A stretch of DNA of 27,657 bases. Origin: a virus. A model generated the notes under the pieces. The model had not been told where the DNA came from and made no database searches. It saw nothing but the letters and a program-made list of their open reading frames with translations. The stretch lies in the IMG/VR virus record IMGVR_UViG_3300037493_000097, positions 1 through 27,657 of that record. One strand, written 5' to 3'. Shown piece after piece: positions 1-7,334 of the stretch (its first letter is position 1; every line of letters begins with the position of its first letter). A program made the position numbers and the translations under genes.

Positions 1-1
1 C

Positions 2-1342
2 GGTAAGCGCGTAACGGCGCAACTCGTAGGTACTGCGGATTTTCATTTTTACTCTGAGGCCGCTGGAGCTACGGTTGGTGGTGTCGATACAGCCGGTAAT
101 ATTTTTTCTTCTGGGTCAATGCGTTCGCCAATCTTCTACGACAACAACAACACTGCGTATTACGTTGATCCTGCCAGCGGCACAGTCCTTGGAGGTAATG
201 TTTCAGTCCTCGGCGGTAGGAACATCGGTATCGACACCAGCGGCGGTTCTATAACCATCAAGGGCGATAGTGGTGGATGGGGCACTGGTCTATATTTCCT
301 AGGTTCGGCTGGCACAAACCGTGGCGGATTTGGTGCGCTTGGCGGTGGTGACGGATTGAGCTATTTGTGGGCAGGCAATGCCTATAACAACGCTGCGCTT
401 TATCTTTATGCGGCCAACTACGCCGAAAGCCCCGGCTCGTTCCGTGCGCCGATCTTCTACGACAGCAATGATACTACTTATTACATAAACCCAAATTCCT
501 CGTCAGCGGTAAAGGGCGCGATTGTTATTGGGCCGAATAACTCTTACACCCAGTTTATAAGACTGGGCGGCGAAGGCCAAGCTTCGGACATGGCTACCGT
601 GTGCACCACTAACGGCAACCTTCACATAGACAGTAAAAATAACTTCCATATTTATGCTAATTACGCCTCAAATGGTAATATATATTTGAATAATGGCGGT
701 GGGTTTACTGAAGGTATTACCAGTATCCGCGCACCCATCTTCTACGACAGCACCGACACAGGGTATTATTGGAATTTTGCTGGCGGCTCTACGTCCAACA
801 TCTACACTTTCATCGTTGGGCTAGCCTATTACCAATGTAATTTCGGTAGTGGGGTTTATAGTGGCTCGGCAACTAGTCCCCCGCTACAGGTGTATTCTAA
901 CGATGGTGGCACCGCGATGATGTCTTTCCACCGTTCCGGTTCCTACGCTATCAACATGGGGCTTGACCCCGATAACGTGCTACGCATCGGCGGATGGTCT
1001 GCTGCGGCTAACCGCTTCCAAATGGACGGCAGTGGCAACCTGACAATGGCTGGTAACGTCACGGCCTATTCAGATGCCCGTCTCAAGAAGGATGTTACGA
1101 CCATCGACAACGCGCTTGATCTCGTCGGTCAGATGCGCGGCGTCACATACACTCGCAAAGACACCGGAGAAGCTGGCGTCGGCGTTATCGCGCAGGAAAT
1201 GCTTGAGGTGCTGCCACAGGTGGTTCAGCAAGGCATCGGTGACGATGACACGCTCTCTGTTGCCTATGGTAACCTTGTTGGTGTATTAATAGAAGCAATC
1301 AAGGAACTCGAAGCCCGCGTGGCCGAATTGGAAGGAAAGTAA
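2..1342 (+). CDS. Tail fibre / appendage protein with C-terminal S74 intramolecular chaperone (5' partial)
   Basis: The frame is open from base 2 with no stop, so the ATG at 119 is internal and the gene starts outside the window; 446 residues are visible. Three copies of a R-[SA]-PIFYD-x(3)-T-x-YY motif, each about 100 residues apart, mark repeating fibre segments. The C-terminus carries the peptidase S74 signature SDARLKKDV. In endosialidase-type chaperones the Ser and the Lys five residues later form the cleavage dyad; here they are S357 and K362 of the visible part. GVIAQEM and LPQVV follow, then a closing coiled coil (IKELEARVAELEGK), all typical of the family. By family knowledge the domain trimerises the fibre and cuts itself off. 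The fibre probably binds host receptor. Fold assignment is strong; exact virion position is inferred. Confidence 0.9.
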   Translation, partial: GKRVTAQLVGTADFHFYSEAAGATVGGVDTAGNIFSSGSMRSPIFYDNNNTAYYVDPASGTVLGGNVSVLGGRNIGIDTSGGSITIKGDSGGWGTGLYFLGSAGTNRGGFGALGGGDGLSYLWAGNAYNNAALYLYAANYAESPGSFRAPIFYDSNDTTYYINPNSSSAVKGAIVIGPNNSYTQFIRLGGEGQASDMATVCTTNGNLHIDSKNNFHIYANYASNGNIYLNNGGGFTEGITSIRAPIFYDSTDTGYYWNFAGGSTSNIYTFIVGLAYYQCNFGSGVYSGSATSPPLQVYSNDGGTAMMSFHRSGSYAINMGLDPDNVLRIGGWSAAANRFQMDGSGNLTMAGNVTAYSDARLKKDVTTIDNALDLVGQMRGVTYTRKDTGEAGVGVIAQEMLEVLPQVVQQGIGDDDTLSVAYGNLVGVLIEAIKELEARVAELEGK

Positions 1343-1343
1343 T

Positions 1344-1745
1344 ATGGCACTTACGTACACATGGGCGGTAACCTCGCTCAAGAAGACCACAGACGGCAGC
1401 GTAGATAACTTCGTTGTCCAATCCACATGGACCTGCACCGGCACGGACGAAGACGGCGACAGCGGTACCTTCAATGGCGCGACGCCATTTCCGTTGGACA
1501 GCCTCGATCCTGTCACGTTCATCCCATACGAAGACTTGACAGAAGCCGATGTCCTTGGTTGGATAGAAGCCGTTGTTGTCGGTTCTTACAAGGAGCACGT
1601 CGATGCGCAAATCAACAAGCAGATTGCGCTAATCAAAGACCCAGTAGTGGAAGTCCCTGAAGGCGATTTCCCGTGGGATGAACCAACCCCGACGCCAACA
1701 CCACCTACACCCCCTGTTAGTGCAGCACCAGAAGGAGAAGTATAA
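1344..1745 (+). CDS. Small conserved phage protein with WTCTGTD motif
   Basis: A 133-residue protein starting one base after the fibre stop, with a clear Shine-Dalgarno (GGAAGG) before ATG. The N-terminal half has a compact sequence with WTCTGTDEDGDSGTFNGATP, a pattern I recall from aquatic phage proteins encoded next to tail fibres. A predicted helical stretch follows (residues 65-100, EDLTEADVLGWIEAVV), then a Pro/Thr-rich acidic tail (PTPTPTPPTPP). No enzyme motif is visible. Its place directly after a fibre gene suggests a virion or fibre-assembly role, but this is inference. The stop overlaps the next start (TAATG). Confidence 0.75.
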   Translation: MALTYTWAVTSLKKTTDGSVDNFVVQSTWTCTGTDEDGDSGTFNGATPFPLDSLDPVTFIPYEDLTEADVLGWIEAVVVGSYKEHVDAQINKQIALIKDPVVEVPEGDFPWDEPTPTPTPPTPPVSAAPEGEV

Positions 1746-1936
1746 TGAATCCCGAACTTGATAAGTATGATGTTGAGAAGCAGACCGCACCGGAAATTAC
1801 GGTCGTCCTGTCTATCCAAGAATTGAACACCGTTCTCGCTGCGCTTGCTGAAATGCCGCACCGCGTCTCTGACCCGGTCATCCGTAAGGTATTCACACAA
1901 GCCAACGAGCAGATACCACAACAGCGAGTAAACTAA
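1745..1936 (+). CDS. Small hypothetical phage protein
   Basis: A 63-residue protein whose ATG shares one base with the previous stop, preceded by GAAGGAG at good spacing. It has no signal peptide or membrane segment. Most of it is a predicted helical region of the type IQELNTVLAALAEMPHRVSDPVIRKV, ending in a polar tail. Short cytosolic proteins with a similar 'ELNxVLxALxExP' core are common in phages without known function. Both ends overlap neighbours by one base, so it is probably translationally coupled. Function unknown. Confidence 0.7.
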   Translation: MNPELDKYDVEKQTAPEITVVLSIQELNTVLAALAEMPHRVSDPVIRKVFTQANEQIPQQRVN

Positions 1937-2127
1937 TGATCCGGCGTGCATCTAGTATCTTACTCATACTGCTGGTGCTCGCCGGGTGCAAAGACCGCTA
2001 CCGCTACGACTGCCAAGACCCTGAGAACTGGCAGGAGGAGATATGCAAGAAGCCCAAGTGTGTAGCTATGGGCTACTGCACCGAGTGGTTAATTGATACG
2101 GGTGAAGAAGATGAAGCCGAGAAGTGA
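1936..2127 (+). CDS. Small lipoprotein
   Basis: A 63-residue protein with a classical lipoprotein signal: basic N-terminus (MIRRAS), hydrophobic core, and lipobox LAGC with the acylated cysteine at residue 18. The mature part is about 46 residues and holds four more cysteines (CQDPENW, ICKKPKC, GYC), which could form disulfides in the periplasm, and an acidic C-terminus. The start overlaps the preceding stop by one base. Its position just before membrane and lysis genes would fit a lysis or superinfection-exclusion role, but nothing in the sequence decides this. Confidence 0.75.
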   Translation: MIRRASSILLILLVLAGCKDRYRYDCQDPENWQEEICKKPKCVAMGYCTEWLIDTGEEDEAEK

Positions 2128-2392
2128 ATGGACGCCGGAGGAATTGCTACGCTTCATTGTCGGCATTGTATTGTCGCTGACGCTTACGTTCATCGTGGCA
2201 ACTGTGCTATACTCGTTGGTGTTTGTATCGCAGCCGATGGAGGGGCAGTCCCCGAATGACGCTGAGTTTTTTAAGCTGATTAACCCGATAGCGACGTTTA
2301 TCGTAGGGGCATTGGCAGGGCTTATGGCGGGACAGGGCAGCGGCAGGCTGAAGCCCAAGGACGAGGAGATTAAAGATGAGCTTCCTGAGTGA
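2111..2392 (+). CDS. Two-helix membrane protein (holin-like candidate 1)
   Basis: I chose the ATG at 2111 (93 residues, MKPRSEWTPEE) rather than the TTG at 2093, because it gives the more natural start with GAAG just upstream. Two hydrophobic segments are visible, about residues 15-39 and 57-75, with a charged C-terminal tail (RLKPKDEEIKDELPE). The second segment, INPIATFIVGALAGLMAG, resembles the second segment of the next protein (VNPAFQTIIGAFVGLLGG), so the two look like diverged tandem copies. Placed upstream of the endolysin, it is a holin or antiholin candidate. It overlaps the lipoprotein gene by 17 bases and the next gene by 17. Confidence 0.7.
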   Translation: MKPRSEWTPEELLRFIVGIVLSLTLTFIVATVLYSLVFVSQPMEGQSPNDAEFFKLINPIATFIVGALAGLMAGQGSGRLKPKDEEIKDELPE

Positions 2393-2864
2393 TTTTGAAA
2401 GCAAGCAAGACGGCGTAAACGACACCGTCGAGTTCGTCATCCGCGTGGCTATCGTCACGCTATCGGCTGTTATCCTCGTGGTTGTGCTGGCGCTTGCCGT
2501 TGGCCTGTTTGTGTCGAACGACGTTGTGAGCAGCGCGGCCATCCTCGAGACGGTCAACCCCGCATTCCAGACGATCATCGGCGCGTTCGTCGGCCTGCTG
2601 GGCGGTCTCAGTCTCAATGCCAATGCTCGGGATAAAAAGCCAGAGTCGGAAGAACCGCTTGAACTGACACCAGAAATGCAGCCAGAAACACCCAAACCAT
2701 ACAGCGATCCAAACGGCACAGTCTTTATCGACGAGCCTGAAGTAGACGAAGACGACGATATGGAACCTTGGGAAAAGTACCGCAACGACCTGCGTTATGA
2801 CGTCAATGGCGACGGCGTGGTTGACGAAGCTGACTTCCCTGACTGGCGCAATCCGGCGGCGTAA
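2376..2864 (+). CDS. Two-helix membrane protein with C-terminal EF-hand-like loop (holin-like candidate 2)
   Basis: A 162-residue protein overlapping the previous gene by 17 bases, with GAGGAG 10 bases before ATG. It has two strong membrane segments (about residues 20-47 and 61-82), the second carrying the NPxxxxIxGAxxGLxxG pattern shared with its neighbour. A long acidic, Pro-rich tail follows. Near the end is DVNGDGVVDEAD, which places acidic or Asn residues at 1, 3, 5, 9 and 12 of an EF-hand/dockerin-type calcium loop. The tail makes it longer than a usual small holin. A lysis-related membrane role is inferred from context; calcium binding is a prediction from the motif only. Confidence 0.7.
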   Translation: MSFLSDFESKQDGVNDTVEFVIRVAIVTLSAVILVVVLALAVGLFVSNDVVSSAAILETVNPAFQTIIGAFVGLLGGLSLNANARDKKPESEEPLELTPEMQPETPKPYSDPNGTVFIDEPEVDEDDDMEPWEKYRNDLRYDVNGDGVVDEADFPDWRNPAA

Positions 2865-3035
2865 ATGGTGGGCGATCTCTCCACTGTCGAACTGATTGGG
2901 CAGCTTTGGCCCATTGTTCTTGCGTTCATTACGCTTACGATAATCCTTGCCAAAATGGATGTGCGTCTTGCCGTGGTTGAAGAAAAGATCAAGACGCTCT
3001 TTGAGCTATGGAATAACCGGAAGGACGATAAATGA
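2865..3035 (+). CDS. 56-residue single-helix membrane protein (lysis cassette)
   Basis: A short reading frame that fills the gap exactly between the EF-hand membrane protein and the endolysin. Its ATG directly follows the upstream stop, and its TGA overlaps the endolysin ATG (ATGA, 4 bases). The product has a polar N-terminus (MVGDLSTVELIGQ), one membrane segment (about residues 14-29, LWPIVLAFITLTIILA), then an amphipathic, charged region (VRLAVVEEKIKTLFELWNN) that could form a coiled coil. One N-terminal membrane helix followed by a coiled coil, just before an endolysin, fits a small holin or holin-accessory protein. No strong ribosome site is visible, so coupling to the upstream stop is likely. 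Confidence 0.65.
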   Translation: MVGDLSTVELIGQLWPIVLAFITLTIILAKMDVRLAVVEEKIKTLFELWNNRKDDK

Positions 3036-3643
3036 GCCTTGTAAATCTTCAACAGAAAATAGGGGTAACGGCAGATGGTGCATTCGGTCCGGGCACATTT
3101 AAGAAGGCTGCGGCTTACTATAAATTATCACCTGATAGGGCTGCACATTTTTTTGCTCAAACGGCTCATGAAAGTGGCGGCTTCAAAGCCTTCAGCGAAA
3201 ACCTCAACTACGGTGCAAAAGGGCTACGCGGCATCTTTGGCAAGTACTTTCCCAATGACGCGCTTGCCCGGTCTTATGAGCGCCAGCCGCAGAAAATAGC
3301 CAACCGCGTCTACGCCAATCGCATGGGCAACGGACCTGAAGGCAGCGGAGACGGATGGAAATACCGAGGACGCGGAGCGCTCCAACTAACTGGCAGGGAC
3401 AACTACCACGCCTTTGCCAACTACATTCACCGCCCAGATGTCATGATGATCCCAGACCTTGTGGCAACTGAACTGTGCTTTGAGAGCGCTTTGTGGTTCT
3501 TCGATAAGAACAAACTCTGGGGTATCTGTGACCAAGGCACAGGCGACGCTGCAATCCTTGCCCTGACAAAACGCATCAACGGTGGTACACACGGCCTTGA
3601 TGACCGCAAGGCAAAGACGAAGAAGTACGCAACATGGCTTTAA
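3032..3643 (+). CDS. Endolysin, GH19 chitinase-like muramidase family
   Basis: A 203-residue glycoside hydrolase family 19 lysin that would cut host peptidoglycan glycan strands. The N-terminal 25 residues (LQQKIGVTADGAFGPGTFKK) resemble part of a peptidoglycan-binding repeat. The catalytic core shows AHESGGF with E47 as likely general acid, E56 in SENLNY as likely second glutamate, and the family block YRGRGALQLTGRDNY. ALWFFDKN and TKRINGGTHGLDDR near the C-terminus are also typical. There is no signal peptide, so it should need the holin candidates encoded upstream for release. It overlaps the upstream small gene by 4 bases and the i-spanin by 10. Confidence 0.92.
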   Translation: MSLVNLQQKIGVTADGAFGPGTFKKAAAYYKLSPDRAAHFFAQTAHESGGFKAFSENLNYGAKGLRGIFGKYFPNDALARSYERQPQKIANRVYANRMGNGPEGSGDGWKYRGRGALQLTGRDNYHAFANYIHRPDVMMIPDLVATELCFESALWFFDKNKLWGICDQGTGDAAILALTKRINGGTHGLDDRKAKTKKYATWL

Positions 3644-4041
3644 TCCCTAACCCAGTAATGCTGTATGCGTTGGGCGGTGCGCTTATTATTGGCGCAGCTT
3701 CTGGGTACAAAGTCCGTGACTGGCAGTGCGATGCAGCGTTTGCAAAGGCGCTGGAGAAGGCTGAAAAGCTAAGAGTCAAAAAACAAGAGGTAGTAGATGA
3801 TGTTTCGCAAACCTACGAATCCGAACGAGATCAAGCCAATGTCGTGGCAACCGAACGCACCAACACCATACGTGAAATATATAAAACGGCTCCTGCCGTT
3901 CCTGTTGATTGCGCTGGTTCTGATGCTTTGCGCAGGGTGCTCGAAAGCGGTGTCAGTGACGCCAATGCCGCTGCCTCCGGCAAACCTAGCGGCGCAGTGC
4001 CCAACTCTTCAGAACCCGCCAGTCGTACTGATCGACCCTGA
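3634..4041 (+). CDS. Inner-membrane spanin subunit (Rz-like)
   Basis: A 135-residue protein with one N-terminal membrane segment (about residues 9-25, MLYALGGALIIGAASGY), then a long charged helical region (AFAKALEKAEKLRVKKQEVVDD... ERDQAN) as expected for the periplasmic coiled coil of an i-spanin. A short polar, low-complexity C-terminus follows, in the part where a second gene is read in another frame. It starts inside the endolysin gene (10-base overlap). With the o-spanin it would span the periplasm and fuse inner and outer membranes in the last step of Gram-negative lysis. Assignment rests on topology, place and the embedded Rz1-type partner. Confidence 0.82.
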   Translation: MALIPNPVMLYALGGALIIGAASGYKVRDWQCDAAFAKALEKAEKLRVKKQEVVDDVSQTYESERDQANVVATERTNTIREIYKTAPAVPVDCAGSDALRRVLESGVSDANAAASGKPSGAVPNSSEPASRTDRP

Positions 4042-4144
4042 GCGGGCACTTTGGGAAGCCGACATCATTGCAAAGTATACGGACTGTAGTGTAAAACACC
4101 GCTTGACAGTCAAAGCGTGGGAAGACGCCGTAGCTGTAAAATAA
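3797..4144 (+). CDS. Outer-membrane spanin lipoprotein (Rz1-like), overlapping i-spanin
   Basis: A 115-residue reading frame in a different frame from the i-spanin, overlapping its last 245 bases and running 103 bases past its stop. AAGAGG lies 6 bases before the ATG at 3797, which supports this start; an ATG at 3839 gives a shorter signal peptide and is a real alternative. A basic stretch (KYIKR), a hydrophobic core and LCAGC give a lipoprotein signal with C48 as acylation site. The mature part has the Rz1-type pattern: Pro-rich start (VTPMPLPPANLAAQCP), then DPERALWEADIIAKYTDC and RLTVKAW near the end. This is the o-spanin partner anchored in the outer membrane. Confidence 0.82.
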   Translation: MMFRKPTNPNEIKPMSWQPNAPTPYVKYIKRLLPFLLIALVLMLCAGCSKAVSVTPMPLPPANLAAQCPTLQNPPVVLIDPERALWEADIIAKYTDCSVKHRLTVKAWEDAVAVK

Positions 4145-4172
4145 CTTAAGTGGAAGGAGGGAAAACTAAATA

Positions 4173-5135
4173 ATGTTCGGTTTCTCTCCTTTTGCGACTA
4201 CCGCCTTTGCGGACATTCTTGAGACCAATCGGGCCAATCAGAATGTAACTGGCGTTGAAGCCACGTGCTCCCTTGGTTCCGTTGCGGTCGCAGCCGCAGT
4301 TAATATTTCTGTTACTGGCGTCGAAGCCATAGCAGATGTCGGGCACGTTGATGCCCGGTCGATTGTTAGCGTATACCTAGTAGGCGTTGAAGCTCTTGGC
4401 GAAGTCGGCACCGTTGCCGTATCTGCCGCTGCGTCTACCGCTGTAACTGGCGTCGAAGCCACTGGTCAAACTGGCACCCTAACAGCCACAGGCACAGCCA
4501 ATGTAATCACCACAGGCGTAGAAGCTTCAGGTGCAATCGGTACGGTTGCTACCAGCGCAGGCGCTGCGGTCTTCCCAACAGGGGTTCAAGCTACGGGCGA
4601 AACAGGCACGGCGACTGTCGCGGCCTCTGGAAGTGTGGTTGTCACTGGCGTCGAAGCTATTGGCCAGACAGGCACAGTAAATGTCGCAGCGGGAGCCAAC
4701 GCATTTGCTACAGGCGTAGAAGCCCTCGGTCAAACAGGCACGGCTGAAGTTTCAGGTAAAGCCTTTGTCACCGTCACTGGCGTCAGCGCCACCGTTGATC
4801 TTGGTAGTGTAGTTGTCCGCATACCGAAAAACGTACCTGTTACGGGTGTAGAGGCTTCTGGTGCTATTGGTACTGCTACTGTTATAGGTGGTTCCAAAGT
4901 TTATCTTGTTGGTGTACAAGGGGTAGGTAGAGTTACCACTCCGCTTGTCTGGGGCGTTATCAACGACAACCAAGACGCGAATTGGCAACCAATTAATGAT
5001 GCGCAAACTGGTAACTGGGCGACGATAAATGATGCTCAAACACCAAGCTGGCAGACGATTAATGATTCCCAAGCTGGGGATTGGATACAAGTGGTAGACG
5101 GCAACACCGTTGTTTGGGTACAGATACCGACGTAA
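4173..5135 (+). CDS. Repetitive beta-type virion protein (TGVEA repeats plus W-x-x-I-N-D repeats)
   Basis: A 320-residue protein with GGAAGGAGG about 12 bases before ATG. After a short N-terminal segment (MFGFSPFATTAFADI, a pattern I recall from aquatic phage structural proteins) come eleven units of about 22-24 residues built on V-T-GVEA-x-G-x-x-GTV-x-V. A C-terminal block from about residue 260 repeats an 11-residue unit W-x-x-IND-x-Q-x-x-x about five times. The alternating small and hydrophobic residues suggest an extended beta-strand stack, as in fibre or head-decoration proteins. It has no signal peptide or catalytic motif. It lies between lysis genes and a long tail fibre, so a virion surface role is likely but inferred. 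Confidence 0.75.
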   Translation: MFGFSPFATTAFADILETNRANQNVTGVEATCSLGSVAVAAAVNISVTGVEAIADVGHVDARSIVSVYLVGVEALGEVGTVAVSAAASTAVTGVEATGQTGTLTATGTANVITTGVEASGAIGTVATSAGAAVFPTGVQATGETGTATVAASGSVVVTGVEAIGQTGTVNVAAGANAFATGVEALGQTGTAEVSGKAFVTVTGVSATVDLGSVVVRIPKNVPVTGVEASGAIGTATVIGGSKVYLVGVQGVGRVTTPLVWGVINDNQDANWQPINDAQTGNWATINDAQTPSWQTINDSQAGDWIQVVDGNTVVWVQIPT

Positions 5136-5144
5136 GGAACGAAG

Positions 5145-7334
5145 ATGGCAAGTACGTATAGCAATCTTAAAATCCAGTTAATGACCACGGGTGAGAACTC
5201 GACCACGTGGGGTGACGTCACAAACGTCAACTTAGGCACTGCTTTGGAAGAAGCCATTGTTGGTTCTGCTGCGGTTGCGTTCTCTAATGCTGATGTCACG
5301 CTGACGCTGTCCAATACCAACGCTTCGCAGTCTGCGCGCAACTTGCGCCTGAACCTGACGGGCACTGCGACTACAGGTTATAACCTCATCGTACCGGCTA
5401 TCCAGAAAGCGTATATCATCAACAACGCCACAGACGGCACAATCACGGTCAAGAATACTACCGGCACCGGTATCGCTGTCCCTGCGGGTAAGACTATATG
5501 GGTATTTAACAACGCTACTAATGTCCTTGACGTAGTCACCCATCTCACGTCGCTTACGCTTGCCTCGGCTCTTCCTGTTCTCTCAGGCGGCACAGGCTCC
5601 AACACAGCTTCGGGTGCACGGACTAACCTTGGCCTCGGCACAATCGCCACGCAGAACTCAAACGCTGTTACCATCACTGGCGGCTCAATCACGGGTATTA
5701 CTGACCTTGCTATTGCCGATGGCGGCACAGGCGCTTCTACGGCTGCGGATGCACGGACTAACCTTGGTCTTGGCTCTCTTGCTGTTCTCTCGTCGATCAA
5801 CAACTCCAACTGGTCTGGCACGGTCCTTTCTGTCGCCAATGGCGGCACAGGCGCAAATAATGCTGCTGATGCGCGAACCAATCTTGGCGCGGGTACTGGT
5901 AATGGTTCCGTTACCTCAGTTGCTACCGCAGGCACAGTTAACGGTATTACACTCACTGGGTCGGTAACTACATCAGGCACGCTTACGCTTGGCGGTACTC
6001 TCTCTGGCGTCAGCCTGACCACGCAGGTTACAGGCACACTACCTATCGCTAATGGCGGTACCAATGCTACCTCTGCGGCAACAGCACTTACTTCATTAGG
6101 GGCATACCCTGCTGCTAACCCATCAGGCTTTACGTCAAACACAGGTACTGTTACGTCAGTTGCTACCGCAGGCACAGTTAACGGTATTACACTCACTGGG
6201 TCGGTAACTACATCAGGCACGCTTACGCTTGGCGGTACTCTCTCTGGCGTCAGCCTGACCACGCAGGTCTCCGGTACACTGCCTATCGGTAATGGTGGGA
6301 CAAACGCTACAACTGCCGGTGGTGCACGCACGAGCCTTGGCTCTACAACGCTGGGCGATAACCTCTTCACGATCACTAACCCTAGCGCGGTTACGTTCCC
6401 ACGCTTCAACGCGGACAACACGGTCTCGGCTCTGGATGCTTCGACCTTCCGGAGTGCAATCGGCGCGGGTACTAGCTCGACTACGGGTACGGTTACCAGC
6501 GTGGCTGGTACCGGCACAGTCAACGGCCTCACTCTCACAGGCACGGTGACGGCATCTGGCTCGCTTACTCTCGGTGGCACCCTATCAGGCGTCAGCTTGA
6601 CCTCTGCGGTTACTGGCACACTACCAATAGGCAACGGCGGGACGGGCATCACGTCTACACCGACAAACGGCCAGCTTCTGATCGGTAACGGCACGGGTTA
6701 CACCGCTGCCACAATCACGGCTGGTTCTGGCGTCAGTGTTACCAACAGCGCGGGGGGAATTACCATTGCGGCTACTGGGGGGACTGGCACAGTTACGTCT
6801 GTTAGTGGGACGGGTACAGTCAACGGCCTCACTCTCACAGGCACAGTCACCTCTTCGGGTTCGCTTACCCTTGGCGGCACCCTAACTGGTGTCAACTTAA
6901 CCTCTGCGGTTACTGGTACGCTGCCTATTGCCAATGGTGGTACTGGGTCTACCTCGACTACTTATTGCAGCCTCTCGACTAACGTCACAGGTACGCTCCC
7001 AGTTGGAAATGGCGGCACCGGTGCAACAACCCTTACGGGTGTCCTGAAGGGGAACGGAACGTCGGCATTCACTGCCGCTACCGCAGGCACTGACTATGTA
7101 GCCCCCGGTGGCGCGCTTGGCACGCCTTCGTCCGGTACGCTTACGAACTGCACATTCCCGACACTCAACCAGAATACTACTGGTAGCGCAGCAAGTTTGG
7201 CCACAACCAACTTCTCTATCGTGGAAAGCGGTGGCGTCCTGTACTTCAAATACGGCGCGACCAACATCGCTAAGCTAGAAAGCAACGGTGCGTTCACCGC
7301 GCTTAACAACGTCACAGCCTTCGGGAGCATCTAA
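5145..7334 (+). CDS. Long repetitive tail fibre protein
   Basis: A 729-residue fibre candidate. The N-terminus ([20 protein letters not shown]) matches the virion-attachment start of many aquatic phage fibres, where a TWG...NxNLG-x-x-LE pattern is common. The shaft has eight units of the type [IV]-x-NGGTG-x-[TS]-x-x-x-A-x-TNLG, interleaved with larger units of the form TVTSVA[12 protein letters not shown]. The composition is Gly, Thr, Ser, Asn and Ala rich with almost no charge, typical of beta-helical trimeric fibres. The C-terminus ([22 protein letters not shown]) is less repetitive and may be the tip. Two 113-bp stretches are identical at the DNA level. It ends in TAATG with the next gene. 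Confidence 0.85.
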   Translation: MASTYSNLKIQLMTTGENSTTWGDVTNVNLGTALEEAIVGSAAVAFSNADVTLTLSNTNASQSARNLRLNLTGTATTGYNLIVPAIQKAYIINNATDGTITVKNTTGTGIAVPAGKTIWVFNNATNVLDVVTHLTSLTLASALPVLSGGTGSNTASGARTNLGLGTIATQNSNAVTITGGSITGITDLAIADGGTGASTAADARTNLGLGSLAVLSSINNSNWSGTVLSVANGGTGANNAADARTNLGAGTGNGSVTSVATAGTVNGITLTGSVTTSGTLTLGGTLSGVSLTTQVTGTLPIANGGTNATSAATALTSLGAYPAANPSGFTSNTGTVTSVATAGTVNGITLTGSVTTSGTLTLGGTLSGVSLTTQVSGTLPIGNGGTNATTAGGARTSLGSTTLGDNLFTITNPSAVTFPRFNADNTVSALDASTFRSAIGAGTSSTTGTVTSVAGTGTVNGLTLTGTVTASGSLTLGGTLSGVSLTSAVTGTLPIGNGGTGITSTPTNGQLLIGNGTGYTAATITAGSGVSVTNSAGGITIAATGGTGTVTSVSGTGTVNGLTLTGTVTSSGSLTLGGTLTGVNLTSAVTGTLPIANGGTGSTSTTYCSLSTNVTGTLPVGNGGTGATTLTGVLKGNGTSAFTAATAGTDYVAPGGALGTPSSGTLTNCTFPTLNQNTTGSAASLATTNFSIVESGGVLYFKYGATNIAKLESNGAFTALNNVTAFGSI
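5916..6028 (+). repeat. 113-bp exact direct repeat, copy 1 (inside tail fibre gene)
   Basis: This stretch is identical base for base to 6156-6268. It encodes a [16 protein letters not shown]-type unit of the fibre shaft. The copies start exactly 240 bp (80 codons) apart, so recombination between them would delete or add 80 residues without breaking the frame. Confidence 0.95.
6156..6268 (+). repeat. 113-bp exact direct repeat, copy 2 (inside tail fibre gene)
   Basis: Second copy of the 5916-6028 repeat. Two more diverged copies of the same unit follow from about 6490 and 6790; these share a shorter exact 29-bp stretch (6516-6544 and 6816-6844, 300 bp apart). Confidence 0.95.

Noticed and set aside
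2-118. Treating ATG 119 as the start of the S74 fibre gene
   Set aside because: The frame is open to the window edge, continues the same fibre-like sequence, and no ribosome site precedes 119.
2207-2785. 192-codon minus-strand frame over the membrane protein genes
   Set aside because: Ser-rich product antisense to two well-supported overlapping genes; no ribosome site and no antisense partner genes.
5378-6694. 438-codon open frame on the minus strand across the tail fibre gene
   Set aside because: It is antisense to a repetitive Gly/Thr/Ser/Asn gene, and its product is a monotonous Val/Pro repeat that mirrors the fibre repeats. No sensible start or context.
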